DNA from: Symsagittifera roscoffensis | Lineage: Eukaryota; Xenacoelomorpha; Acoela; Convolutidae | DNA length: 26,280 nt | Direction: 5' to 3' | Assembly (NCBI RefSeq): GCF_963678635.1 | Contig: NW_026971610.1 | Coordinates: forward strand, 1 to 26,280 | Shown: in pieces, positions 1 to 9,600 of the stretch | How positions within the stretch are numbered: position 1 is the stretch's first letter | Layout: each line of letters starts with the position of its first letter | Made by a program: the position numbers and the translations under genes | Notes under the pieces: model-generated | Database searches by the model: none | The model's input: the letters and a program-made list of their open reading frames with translations, nothing else | Told to the model about the DNA's origin: nothing

Positions 1-163
1 CAGATTTTTCTCTACATTTTCCCCGACTTTAATTTTTTTTCTACCAGAGTGCGGAGAGAGTACTTCGGTTTGAACTTTTAAAAAATTAAATCCTAAAAAA
101 AATTCTTGCATCATGACCGACTGGGACATACATTCCGGGCTCAGTATCGATGTCCTCATCGTC
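1..163. other. Flanking sequence outside both elements, nothing recognised
   Basis: AT-rich sequence upstream of element B's LTR start. I see no ORF, RNA gene or match to element A in it. It may be host DNA or the edge of another repeat. Confidence 0.4.
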
Positions 164-312
164 TGTGACATTCGACCAGAATGGCGCCAAAATGCATCGA
201 AGTTTTATTTTAAAATCGAACTGGGAAGATTGACCATTTTAGTGGATTAGCTGTACTAAGTGAACGATTTAACGAATTGGGAATGGTCAGTTTGGCGTGA
301 CGTAATAAATTT
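164..312 (+). mobile_element. Element B 5' LTR, first part (interrupted by element A)
   Basis: On the plus strand this begins TGTGACATTCGACCAGAATGG, nearly identical to the sense start of element A's LTR, and then diverges. Later pieces still align with the A LTR: a GAACGATT block, then an ACGTAA block near 300. The segment stops where element A begins and its counterpart resumes at 24852. It is best explained as the first 149 bp of an older related LTR into which A inserted. No purine tract precedes 164, which fits a 5' LTR. Confidence 0.7.
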
Positions 313-1234
313 TGTAACATTCGCCCGGAAGATACATATCGACGGAAAATAAAACTAAGTCCTAAGATGTATGGCTAACGTCTAAACAGAGCTTTATATG
401 CTTTTCACCGTCTCTACCAAGCCAGTACTTTCGGTGGTCTTTTCCAACATCGGGTCGACAAAAACGTTACTGCTTTCGGCTTCGGTCAAAACACTCAAAT
501 CAACTAGATTACATGCAGAAATAGTGAGCTCATGGCTGGGTCTCAGTATCCCCAGACCACGAGGTCACTCCTAAAAACAGGGCTACTACTATTTATTATA
601 TTACTATTGTTTTTGTTCAGTAGATAAAAATCATCATCTCCATCGAAGATGGATCAACCCTTTCCCCAAACTCCTAGCTTCTCATCCTTATCAAAATGAA
701 TCTAGTTGTCAATTAAATTCAAATCAGGACATGACAAGAAGCTAAAAGTCTATATAAAAGGCTAAAAGTTTCAGTCCCGAAACCCTTCCGGATTCTTGAA
801 TCCACTGAATCAAGCTCGCTAATCTTGACTTCTTCTTAATCCGGAAGGCTGTCCTCCACCCTTCACCGTTATCTGCAACGGCCTTGCAACTATTGTAGCG
901 ACACAATAGTTGCAACTCAGAGTGCTCTGCTATTCCTGCAATCTGCTGTTGTTTTTTATTACGATTCTCGTAGTTATCGTCCGCGCAACTAATGTTGTTA
1001 TGTTGTTTTCTAGCTTTTCTGCCAAAATGGCCGTTTCTGACGTTTCTTAGAAATGTTACGTAATCACTTCGAAAATTTAAAAATTAGCAATTTCCGAATC
1101 CTTTAACCTTCACGTTTTGTTCAATCGTTCAAATAACGTTCTTAATTCTTAATAATCACCAATCCGGAAGGCTCGCTGCCAAAAATTCGAATTCCGCAGA
1201 GATTGCATTTTGGCCATTCTGGTCGAATGTCACA
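313..1234 (-). repeat. 3' LTR of element A
   Basis: This is the direct-repeat partner of 23930-24851. About 32 differences in 922 positions were counted by eye, roughly three quarters of them transitions. Eighteen of them lie in the 240 bp nearest the U5 end. On its inner side the sense strand reads GGGGAG then TA before the LTR, a short polypurine-tract candidate. An AATAAA on the minus strand at 592-597 could serve as the polyadenylation signal of the element transcript. Confidence 0.92.
784..848. repeat. Inverted pair of CCTTCCGGATT motifs in the 3' LTR
   Basis: CCTTCCGGATT at 784-794 and its complement AATCCGGAAGG at 838-848 flank a 43-bp spacer that starts with a smaller palindrome, GGATTCTTGAATCC. 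The 5' LTR has the same arrangement, and a looser version occurs in the leader near 22579-22645. The motif is the same one that forms the leader array at 21731-22062. Confidence 0.6.
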
Positions 1235-2052
1235 TACTCCCCGGACAGTCCGGTCAATGTCCTCATTGAATCACGCAATGTTCGTAAAATAGATACAGTG
1301 TCATCGAACAGAATTTACAAAATGCACAAAATTACCTTTATCCACGTCACATCGACTCACTGCAGAACATAAATGGCAACATAATACATCACTATAGCCT
1401 TCAAATTCTTTCATTAATCTGCACATTGATATGACTTAAGATAAAACATATTTTCTGACTTCCAATGTCAATGTCCTGATTAAAGCTTTTGCTCTTAGAT
1501 TTAAAAGGTGTTGGCTTGCAAGACAGTCCTGCCAACCAACAAGCTAAAATTATCCTACTATGCTTCTCCCTTCGGAAATCTTGCTTGTTATTGTCCTGAA
1601 TATTAAAACTAAGAAACTCTGTGGTTAGCAAGAACAATGAAACAATCTCCCTCTTCGAGAGATTAATCAAGCCTTCCATGTCACCACAAAGTGATCAGTT
1701 CTCCTAGCTGAGTGAAAACAGTCATGCAGGCTGGAATATTTTAATATACTCCTTGACTTAAGCCTTTCTAAATAAATAGTAAGTGAGTGTCTCTAAAGCC
1801 ACTCCACTAAAATCAAAATGCAAATTTATAAATGCAACAATTTCAAAACTCAACTAAATGTTTCAGTTTTCAATTACAACTTGGTTGCTTGGTTTCTCAC
1901 TTGAGTTTTTTCACACACATAAAACAATTCTGAGTTTTAACTTCTTCTTCATTACCCCTTTGTTTTCTTCTTTTTTCGTCGTTTAGAAGTTCTAAAACTT
2001 CTAAATTCTTCTAATTTTTGTCTCTTTTTCCATCTTGCTTTTCGGTCATTCG
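1235..2052 (-). other. 3' untranslated region of element A
   Basis: About 800 bp, AT-rich, between the last ORF and the 3' LTR. A 92-codon minus-strand frame at 1401-1679 is present but compositionally unconvincing. The inner edge carries the polypurine-tract candidate. No other signal was recognised. Confidence 0.5.
1237..1242 (-). other. Short polypurine tract candidate beside the 3' LTR
   Basis: The sense strand reads TGTCCGGGGAG then TA directly before the LTR start TGTGACA. GGGGAG is the only purine run at the expected plus-strand primer site. It is short, and two bases separate it from the LTR. Closely similar copies lie inside the element at 11968, 14427, 14493 and 14559. Confidence 0.5.
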
Positions 2053-2526
2053 TCAATGCTCCATTTCTTCCTCCTGTGATACTGACTCTGCACTCTCAGT
2101 CTCCGTATTTTGTAACACGTCATTAGCTATCCTGACGCTGCTGGAAGCCGTCCTCCAACACTTCTGCTCTTCCACCCTCTGTTTACAACAAGGTAGGGGA
2201 TCCACGTTAGATTCTCTGTTCCTGCAGAAGCTGTTGTGGAGACACAACGTCACGTTTCTCTCCAAATCTTCCTTTAACATCTCTGCCTTCTCCTTTCCAC
2301 TACGTTCACTCGTCCTGGAAATTCATTTCACAGCGGCGGTCACTGCATTCCGATGAGTCACGAGAGCTCGCTTAAAAGCTCCTGCTCCAATGTCCAGCTG
2401 ATATTCACTGTACACTCTGCCATGCTTCGACATATGCTTCTTCGCATACTCGTACAACCATGCAGTCATGTTAGCTCTGAACCATGGCATCAATCGTTTT
2501 CTTGCCCATATCTTCTTCACTTCCAT
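2053..2526 (-). pseudogene. Small basic ORF with one in-frame TGA, unknown
   Basis: ATG at 2526, overlapping the last 56 nt of the 1402-aa ORF in another frame. Sixty-seven codons, basic and aromatic-rich (W, Y, K, R), end at TGA 2323-2325. The same frame then stays open for about 90 more codons to 2053, with an acidic C-terminus (SQEEEMEH) and five cysteines. A single stop in an otherwise open frame of about 158 codons suggests a nonsense change, readthrough, or two short ORFs. It resembles nothing I know and could be chance. Confidence 0.35.
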
Positions 2527-5500
2527 CGGAATGTTTTAGAACTTTGCACATTGTCTCAAAAAGATCTAAATCTTTTAGACAATCTAACTTCCGCAACTGT
2601 TCTCTCGTCGGTGCCTCCTGTCTGTTATTTTCTCTCACATGAGCTTCAAGCCATCGTATCGCCATCATAACTCCCACTATCACTATTGTTACGGGCTGTG
2701 ATGAATCTGGTAAACCCATGGAGAGCAGCTCTCCAGAGTCCCAGATCAACATCAGATTACTACGCTTGGGATACCAACAGGTCTGCAGCAAGCAGTGGCA
2801 AGGAAACTCGTCATGCGTCAACATGATGCTCCTCCAATTACGTTTTCCCGAAGCTTCCAGCAATGGTTCCACTTCCTTCATCACTCGGTGGACTTCATCA
2901 TTCTCATCTACTGCATTGTAATCTGTGACAGTTGATCCTCTCTGTTTCTGTCTCTCGAAGTCACTGAAGTTCCCGCTCACATATCCCATGAACTTCTTTC
3001 CTAATATTGACTCCAATTCTTCTTTGGTTCTCTCTGGAACTGCTGAGAACATCTTACATAGCAACTCGTATGACTTCTCGGACATTCTCGCCAGTCTCAC
3101 ACACTTCGGCACTGAGAAGGCTTGATCCACAATCGTTCTTGTACTCTTCACGTCCACAGCTACGAAATGTACAGGGTATCTGCTCTTGCACATTGGAGCC
3201 AATGATGAACCCACCAAATATCGTGCTCCTGATGGTCTACAATAAGTCTCACTGTGTCTGATAATCATTTCCGTCTCAATTGCTTCCCTCCATTTTCCTA
3301 TGTAATTCTGCTCAGTCTGCAGAACTCCTGGGAATACTTCTACACTGATGGCTGTGACCATCTCATGTTTCTGTTCTAGATTCAATACTGACTCTAAAGA
3401 ACCAAACATGCTGTAGAATCCTAGTGCAGTCACTAGATTCCCGTCGGTTCCTCCATGGCAATCTGCTATCAGTTCCGTTTCTGTTCTTGCTTTCATCACT
3501 ACGTTCCCAAACAATACCGTCAATTGCTTGTGTTGTTTTTCCAGGGTCTTCACACAGTCCAGACCTCCACAAACGTGACCCTCCAGTCCACAGACTTCCG
3601 CCAGACAGCTACCAGGTTTGACCCAGTCTTCTGGTCCCCAGCCAGGCAACTCCACTTTATCTTCTCCGTTGCTCTTAGAGGCCGTTATCATCACATTATA
3701 TATGATGTTGAGGTCACGCAGGTTACAGTCTGCATTCAGTTCCCTCTGTACGTCTTGTGTCGCCCGTAATATTGAGTCAGCGTTGGGACTAGGACACCAT
3801 GATGGCCTCATCAATTCCCACACTGCCATCAAGCTCGTTCTCAGTAATTCATCTGAGAATCCCAACCCAAACTCCACTCTTTTGTCGGATTTTGGTAATG
3901 AAGGTGCAGTCACCTCTTCTTCCAAGACCAGTCCCAATTTGGCCTGTGGATTGTTAACGCTTTTAATCGTTACAATTCTGGACGTCCAGAATCTTAGCAA
4001 CACCGCCTGCGCATAATCAAAGAAGCAATCGCGTATGTCTTCACTCAGGAAAGGATTGTACGCTATCCCTATGATCCCTGACACGTAGCTATACGATTTC
4101 TTCTTGATCGGTCCACAGTATTCACTGGATTTCGGCAATGCTCCCATATATTCTTTAGTGAGTCTCAGCTCCTTGTTTGAGAATCTCCTGATTTTGTCTA
4201 TCTTTTTCATGGGTTCTAATTCTTCGGGTTCTTTCATGTTCACCCTCATTGGTTTACTTTGCTGCATATCCAGCAGTGCTAGCAAGAATAAGGCTTTCGT
4301 TCGCTCATCGCCTTCCCTCAACACTTTAACACAAGTGTTTAATGCAGGTACTGAAATCTGCTCTATCAGGAATCGAATGAAACAGAGAGCGTCTCTCCGC
4401 TTCGCACACGCTACTGCTGCTCCCTCTTGGACTATCAGATCCCTCAGGTTCGTCATAAGGAAAACCTTCTCCTCTTTTGATCTCTTCCTTTCTTCTGAGT
4501 CATATTCTTCGCGAGTCAAACCCATCATGCACCAGGCAAACCGGAGCTGTAACTCTGTTCTTACATAAGGTACTGCCACGAGAGCATGTATTCTTGGCGT
4601 AGTCCTCATTTCTTCTTCGAAATACCTCAATACTACTGCTTTCCATGGAAGGCTCACCAACTGCTCCATCGTTTCTGCCTGTATGTCTGACGACGCCAAA
4701 GTCCCGTACGCCTTCTGCTTGAGGGTGGTGCCTTGCAACATCGTTTCCAGATAACCCTCCATGGCTTTTTCGTCTTCCAGGGCCATTACATACCCTCTAG
4801 CCGAGTTTCGGCATTCTAACATCTCCATGTATCCACCGATGGGTTCATCTATCGACACAGTCTCCGACACTGTTAGTCGGTTATATTCCACTGGTGTTAG
4901 TTGTCCTGCGACACTTCCCTTTCCATGATTCATGGGAGATGGCTTGAAGTCTTTTATTGTACTCTCTCCACATTGGCTGAGTATTTCCATTTCTAAGGTT
5001 GCTCCAGTCAGAGTGCGGTCACTCCTTTTGGATTTATAACCTGTTGACTTTATCCCCGCCATGAGAATGGGTGGCACCATCGCTATATCAGTTAACATTT
5101 TATCTGTGCCAGGCAGTTGATAATCACCTTGCCCCAAATCCATGACCTCCTCAATTCGTTTCCTTTTCGCTGAGTTACCAGCTTTCATCGATATTTCTGA
5201 ATCCACCTTCGTCTTTCCAACTCTCCTCGGCATCACTCTGCTGCCTAGCTTCATTTTCATTGCATTGATTTTATCAATCACCAATTTTGATCGCCTCGTC
5301 CCTCTCCTGGTTCTTGACAGATACACCACCTCTCCTTCATCGTCCTGCGGTATCATCTTGATGGGAGAATTCGCTTCACTTTCATCAGTGGCCGAGTCGA
5401 TCAATAACTCACTCAGTCTCCCTTCACAATCATCAAGCTTGTCAAGTACTTCTCTCATCAAGGGTTGGTTGAGACCCGTTTTCAGAATGGATTGGGTCCC

Positions 5501-6679
5501 ATAGCTCTGAACTACGGTCCAGACCTCTTCCATAAACGCCACTCTGTCTAGTTTGCATCCCGTCCAACTCTCGTGGTCTCGGTGATGTACTTCCCATTCT
5601 TCTTCGGGCAGCGTTCCCAAGAAAGGTACTCTGGCTGAGGCTTCTATTCTTCTCCTCCGAGGTGATTCCATGAGGATTCTCTGGTCGTTATTTCTTGAAT
5701 TGCCAGGAGAGCTGCTCTCCGTCAAATTCCGTTTCATTTCCATGAAGGCTGACGGAGGCTCCAGTGTCGAGATGCCTTCATCCGCTGGCTCAGTCGTTTC
5801 CAATGTGTCTGAATTATTCTCAAGATCACTGAAGATGTTGAAATCCAGGCTGGATGTTCCTCCTGTCGATGCCCTGTCGTCTTCCCCACCAGCTTGATCT
5901 TGTTGCATGGGTTCTTTGGTTTGACGGCTTCCACCCTGTCCGTCATCTCCTTCTGACTTATCCTTGTTCGAGCTCGATGGTCCTTGTTCGTCATTGTCGG
6001 CTTCTTCCTGGAATCTCGGTATGAGCAATGTACCGGCCGATTCATCTTCCTCTTCTCCATGGACCACTTTGATTTCTTCGCAGCCGAAGGGTGCTAGGAA
6101 GGTTCTCGTCTGCAGTATTCCTCCCACTCTCATCTCCTGTTTTACACTAGTCAGGATCAATGAGGCTTCAGGCAGTTCGGTCCTGCCTCTCATCCTCATC
6201 GGAGCTAAGCCTAATCCCTTCCATTCCTCATCAAATCTTCCAGGCTTGGGAGTAGCGGCGTTGCTTATTCGCCTTCTCGTTGCTTGATCCGTGTATGCAA
6301 ATCGTGTGTACTGTAACACGGCGGCATTTCTCCCTACAAAGTATGGATCTATCGTTCCCACGAAATTCCCTACTCTCCTTTCATTGGTTTCGAATGCTCT
6401 CAACCTAGGAGTTTGTACCACGGAGACTGCTCCGAGCAACATCCTTCTTATCAGAGGGACTTCAGGGATTGCCTCCGGCAGCTTCTTGTAATCGCCCCAG
6501 TCCTTCGTCTCTTCTCTCACTTTGTGATATGCTGCAGTGAGACGAGGCACTCTGGTTATTTCACCATTCATTTTGTCATAGGGTCTCAGATTCCAAAGCT
6601 TCGGAAACACCTCGATGTGTCCTCTTTCTACTTCTCCCATGCGATCACGGAAGTGATCGTCAAAATTGATGACTATCAT
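2471..6679 (-). CDS. 1402-aa protein of unknown family
   Basis: First ATG is 6679, 20 nt overlapping the end of the SGNH ORF; the frame is open from 6718, where it begins with GTG. Residues (from 6718): an ordered-looking N-terminal part (14-220), an acidic, Ser/Gly/Gln-rich linker (221-345), basic clusters (RRRR at 354-357, KRKR near 518-521) that could act as nuclear signals, and a long helical region (about 620-1415). Four cysteines at 1038, 1043, 1050 and 1055 could bind metal. A hydrophobic stretch, VTIVIVGVMMAIRWL (1343-1357), is short for a membrane helix. No signal peptide, polymerase, protease or envelope motif is recognised. The length and absence of stops indicate a real protein. 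It is the least understood part of the element. Confidence 0.75.
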   Translation of the reverse strand: MIVINFDDHFRDRMGEVERGHIEVFPKLWNLRPYDKMNGEITRVPRLTAAYHKVREETKDWGDYKKLPEAIPEVPLIRRMLLGAVSVVQTPRLRAFETNERRVGNFVGTIDPYFVGRNAAVLQYTRFAYTDQATRRRISNAATPKPGRFDEEWKGLGLAPMRMRGRTELPEASLILTSVKQEMRVGGILQTRTFLAPFGCEEIKVVHGEEEDESAGTLLIPRFQEEADNDEQGPSSSNKDKSEGDDGQGGSRQTKEPMQQDQAGGEDDRASTGGTSSLDFNIFSDLENNSDTLETTEPADEGISTLEPPSAFMEMKRNLTESSSPGNSRNNDQRILMESPRRRRIEASARVPFLGTLPEEEWEVHHRDHESWTGCKLDRVAFMEEVWTVVQSYGTQSILKTGLNQPLMREVLDKLDDCEGRLSELLIDSATDESEANSPIKMIPQDDEGEVVYLSRTRRGTRRSKLVIDKINAMKMKLGSRVMPRRVGKTKVDSEISMKAGNSAKRKRIEEVMDLGQGDYQLPGTDKMLTDIAMVPPILMAGIKSTGYKSKRSDRTLTGATLEMEILSQCGESTIKDFKPSPMNHGKGSVAGQLTPVEYNRLTVSETVSIDEPIGGYMEMLECRNSARGYVMALEDEKAMEGYLETMLQGTTLKQKAYGTLASSDIQAETMEQLVSLPWKAVVLRYFEEEMRTTPRIHALVAVPYVRTELQLRFAWCMMGLTREEYDSEERKRSKEEKVFLMTNLRDLIVQEGAAVACAKRRDALCFIRFLIEQISVPALNTCVKVLREGDERTKALFLLALLDMQQSKPMRVNMKEPEELEPMKKIDKIRRFSNKELRLTKEYMGALPKSSEYCGPIKKKSYSYVSGIIGIAYNPFLSEDIRDCFFDYAQAVLLRFWTSRIVTIKSVNNPQAKLGLVLEEEVTAPSLPKSDKRVEFGLGFSDELLRTSLMAVWELMRPSWCPSPNADSILRATQDVQRELNADCNLRDLNIIYNVMITASKSNGEDKVELPGWGPEDWVKPGSCLAEVCGLEGHVCGGLDCVKTLEKQHKQLTVLFGNVVMKARTETELIADCHGGTDGNLVTALGFYSMFGSLESVLNLEQKHEMVTAISVEVFPGVLQTEQNYIGKWREAIETEMIIRHSETYCRPSGARYLVGSSLAPMCKSRYPVHFVAVDVKSTRTIVDQAFSVPKCVRLARMSEKSYELLCKMFSAVPERTKEELESILGKKFMGYVSGNFSDFERQKQRGSTVTDYNAVDENDEVHRVMKEVEPLLEASGKRNWRSIMLTHDEFPCHCLLQTCWYPKRSNLMLIWDSGELLSMGLPDSSQPVTIVIVGVMMAIRWLEAHVRENNRQEAPTREQLRKLDCLKDLDLFETMCKVLKHSDGSEEDMGKKTIDAMVQS

Positions 6680-9600
6680 CTCTGGCTCCGATATTTTTCG
6701 CAAATAACAGATCTTCACTCATGAGCTCCCGCAATGTGTGCTGCTCACACCAGTTCAGTGTACTACCGTCCACTGCCGATATGAGGTTCAGGTGCAGCAC
6801 CGACCTCCTATATGCTTCCACTGTAACGTCAGGGAACGCAAATGTGACTGCTGGTCCATAGATCACTGTCACGAACTCCGTGACTCCTCTGATCAGCGCC
6901 AAGGGATCGGTTCTCATGGCCAAGCTCAGATCAGTTAACAGCGGCATGCCTCCAACATGTCGTCTAACATCCTCCTCTCTCTCAATCGTCTCGTCTTCTC
7001 CCGTTCCAAAGCGATTTTGTTGCAAGATATACTGGATAAGAGTGTGTCTCAAGTCTCTTATCTTGTTCCACGAGTCCGTGGATTTCTTCATATCCAAGTT
7101 CCTCACTCTCTCTTTCATCTGCTCTGGATAACGTGCCAGTTTCATCAGTCCTCCCAAGTTTCCATGGGTAATTGCAATCAATGTCAGAAGTCCGTCTAGC
7201 CGCAGGTTCTGGATTCCATCGGTGAGCAGTATCGCCGGTCCTTTCACGAAACTCTCTGCTCCAAATGTCACGAACAAGGCTATTAATTCCACTATCGATA
7301 CTTCCACTACTGCTTGGAGGAATTCTTTTATCAAGTAGTGCGAGACTTTCGGGTAAACTTTTGCCAAGAAGGACGCGGTCCATCCGGCTCCCAACCCTTC
7401 CAGCATGCTGTCTGTCCTTTCAAAGCCCTCCTGTCCCTTCACTCCCCGGGTCCAAAAGGTTTCCAGAGTAATCTGACACATCCTGTTCACAAATTCAGCG
7501 GTCTTTTCTCCAGCATTTTCCGCCAGGTGCACCTCCTTCAACAAGTAGGCATGTATCTTTGTGATCATCACCGGGCCTTGCTCAAAAGCATCTGCACCCA
7601 ATGCCGCCACTCTAGGGTTCAGGTGTAGCCACTGGTTGGCTTCCGGCTTGGTTCTCAGAACCATCGCCTCCAGATGAGCTCCCGTCTCCAGTGAATTCCT
7701 CCCTCCTGCGTCCCCACCTGCCACCTCCATTGCTCGGAACCACAAGTCGTTGGACATTGCCGCGATCACTCGATGGTCATCGTCTATTCCCGGCTTCAGT
7801 TTGAGTTGTCGACTGAAATTGGACAGTTCCAACCCCAGCACCTCGTCCAACACTAACATGTGTAGCGCATGGTCCTTGAGTCCACTCATCGCGTTTGAGA
7901 TATCTGACCATACTGCAGGCAGTTCAGCCTTAAGTGGCCTCAGGTTCTCCATCTCTATCATGCGATTCGGGGCTGATATGATCACATCATATTTTCCTTC
8001 CGAAAGTAAGGCCACAATCGCATACACAAATTTCAGTCCATCCGGGAGATGTGCATATCCCGGAGACAACGCGAATACTACTCTCAGTGTCACTTTATTG
8101 AATGACCCCTCCTTCGTCGCATCCATCACTTCACCCATCGACTCAAGGATATCTTTTATTGCTGGCCATACAGCGTTCTCTGCCATTGTAGGATCTCTGA
8201 GTCTGCTCAGAAAACCTCTACTGTGTAGATGGTCATTGATGCCAGCGAACACGATCGTAATTGGGTTCATGGCCGTCTGCCTTTGCACCCCTATAGCCAA
8301 AGATATCGATTGCAGTAAGTCCAAGTCGACCGCTGCCAACATTATGACGTCCGGCCAAAACAAAGACTTGGAGGTGTACACGAACTCTGAATTCGCTACT
8401 ACCATAATCTTGGCCTTCCTCATTTCTGCTTTGTCGTAGGCGGCGAAGATGGTCTCATCTTTCTTTATCGCTGTCAATCCGCCATATCTTTGGGCATCAC
8501 CATCTTGGTTCACTAGTTTTGGGTATACTCTTTCCTTCACATGACCAGGGGGTGTCGTCAGCTGCCTGAATATCTTCACGTGTTGTCCAATCGGCGCTCT
8601 CGTCGCCAGGAATCTTCCTGGTCTCTCTTCACAATTCCCCTCATCATGATTCAACCTCACATCTTGCAATGGTCTCGCATTCACTGGTCCCATCGTGTTG
8701 TTAGAGGGCAGTCCCTCCAAGTCAGCAAATCTCAAGGCCGTCGTGGAGCTGAAATTTATGCTAGCGGCTGTCAACCAGTCTACGCCGGTTATCGAGTACA
8801 ATCTGCTCACGGATAGCATCGCTCCATCCAGCATCCTCCTTGCATCTTCGATGAAGCTTACTCTCTGGAGATCCAGCTTCATTAACTCGTCCTTGTATAT
8901 ATGCCAAGGAGACGGTATGGGTCTTGACCACATCAACGAGCCTCTGCTCGGACGTCTCTCCTCTCGAATGGTATTCGTCGTCTTCGATCTAGTGTCCGAT
9001 CTAGTGTCCGATCTAGACGTGCCGGCTGTCTCTTCGATTGGGTTGACAGGTCCTATTCTTCTCCTAGGATGGATGGTTCTCCTCATCGGTGCCTCTCCCA
9101 ATCGATCCTGTACGTCGGTCCTTTGACCTGGTTCACTGGAGCTTTGTTGCCTGTAGTTCGTGACGGACGGGACCGCACCCAAGCGTGTTTCCAATTTAGG
9201 AGGCACAAAGGTGGTAATCACCGCGTCACTCACTGTTCCTTCTTCCTTCAGCACTCCTGTGTCAAAGAGTTCTGCTTCCAGCTCATCCAACCGCTCTTGG
9301 AAGACTCGATTCAACCAAGCTTGTCCTTCGATACTGTCGAAGTGGATGCCGTCCGTGGTCAGTCTGGCATGATCCATGGCTCTCAACTCATGTTCGATGT
9401 CCATGAGGATCATTCTTCCGACGTTTCGACTTGCTAGGTTCCTCAAGATGTTGTTCCACCTGACGACTCCCTCGTTGTGACTTCTTCCTAATGCTGTCAG
9501 GCTTCTCGCGTTCATTGGCTCAGTGCAAACGGTCAGTACCGCGCAATTGAACTTCTGCCAGAGGGTCGTAAACAGACACACCATCATTGACTCCCATAGT

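Noticed and set aside
1401-1679. Minus-strand 92-aa ORF in the 3' untranslated region
   Set aside because: AT-rich, no recognisable features, no overlap geometry like the other ORFs; likely chance.
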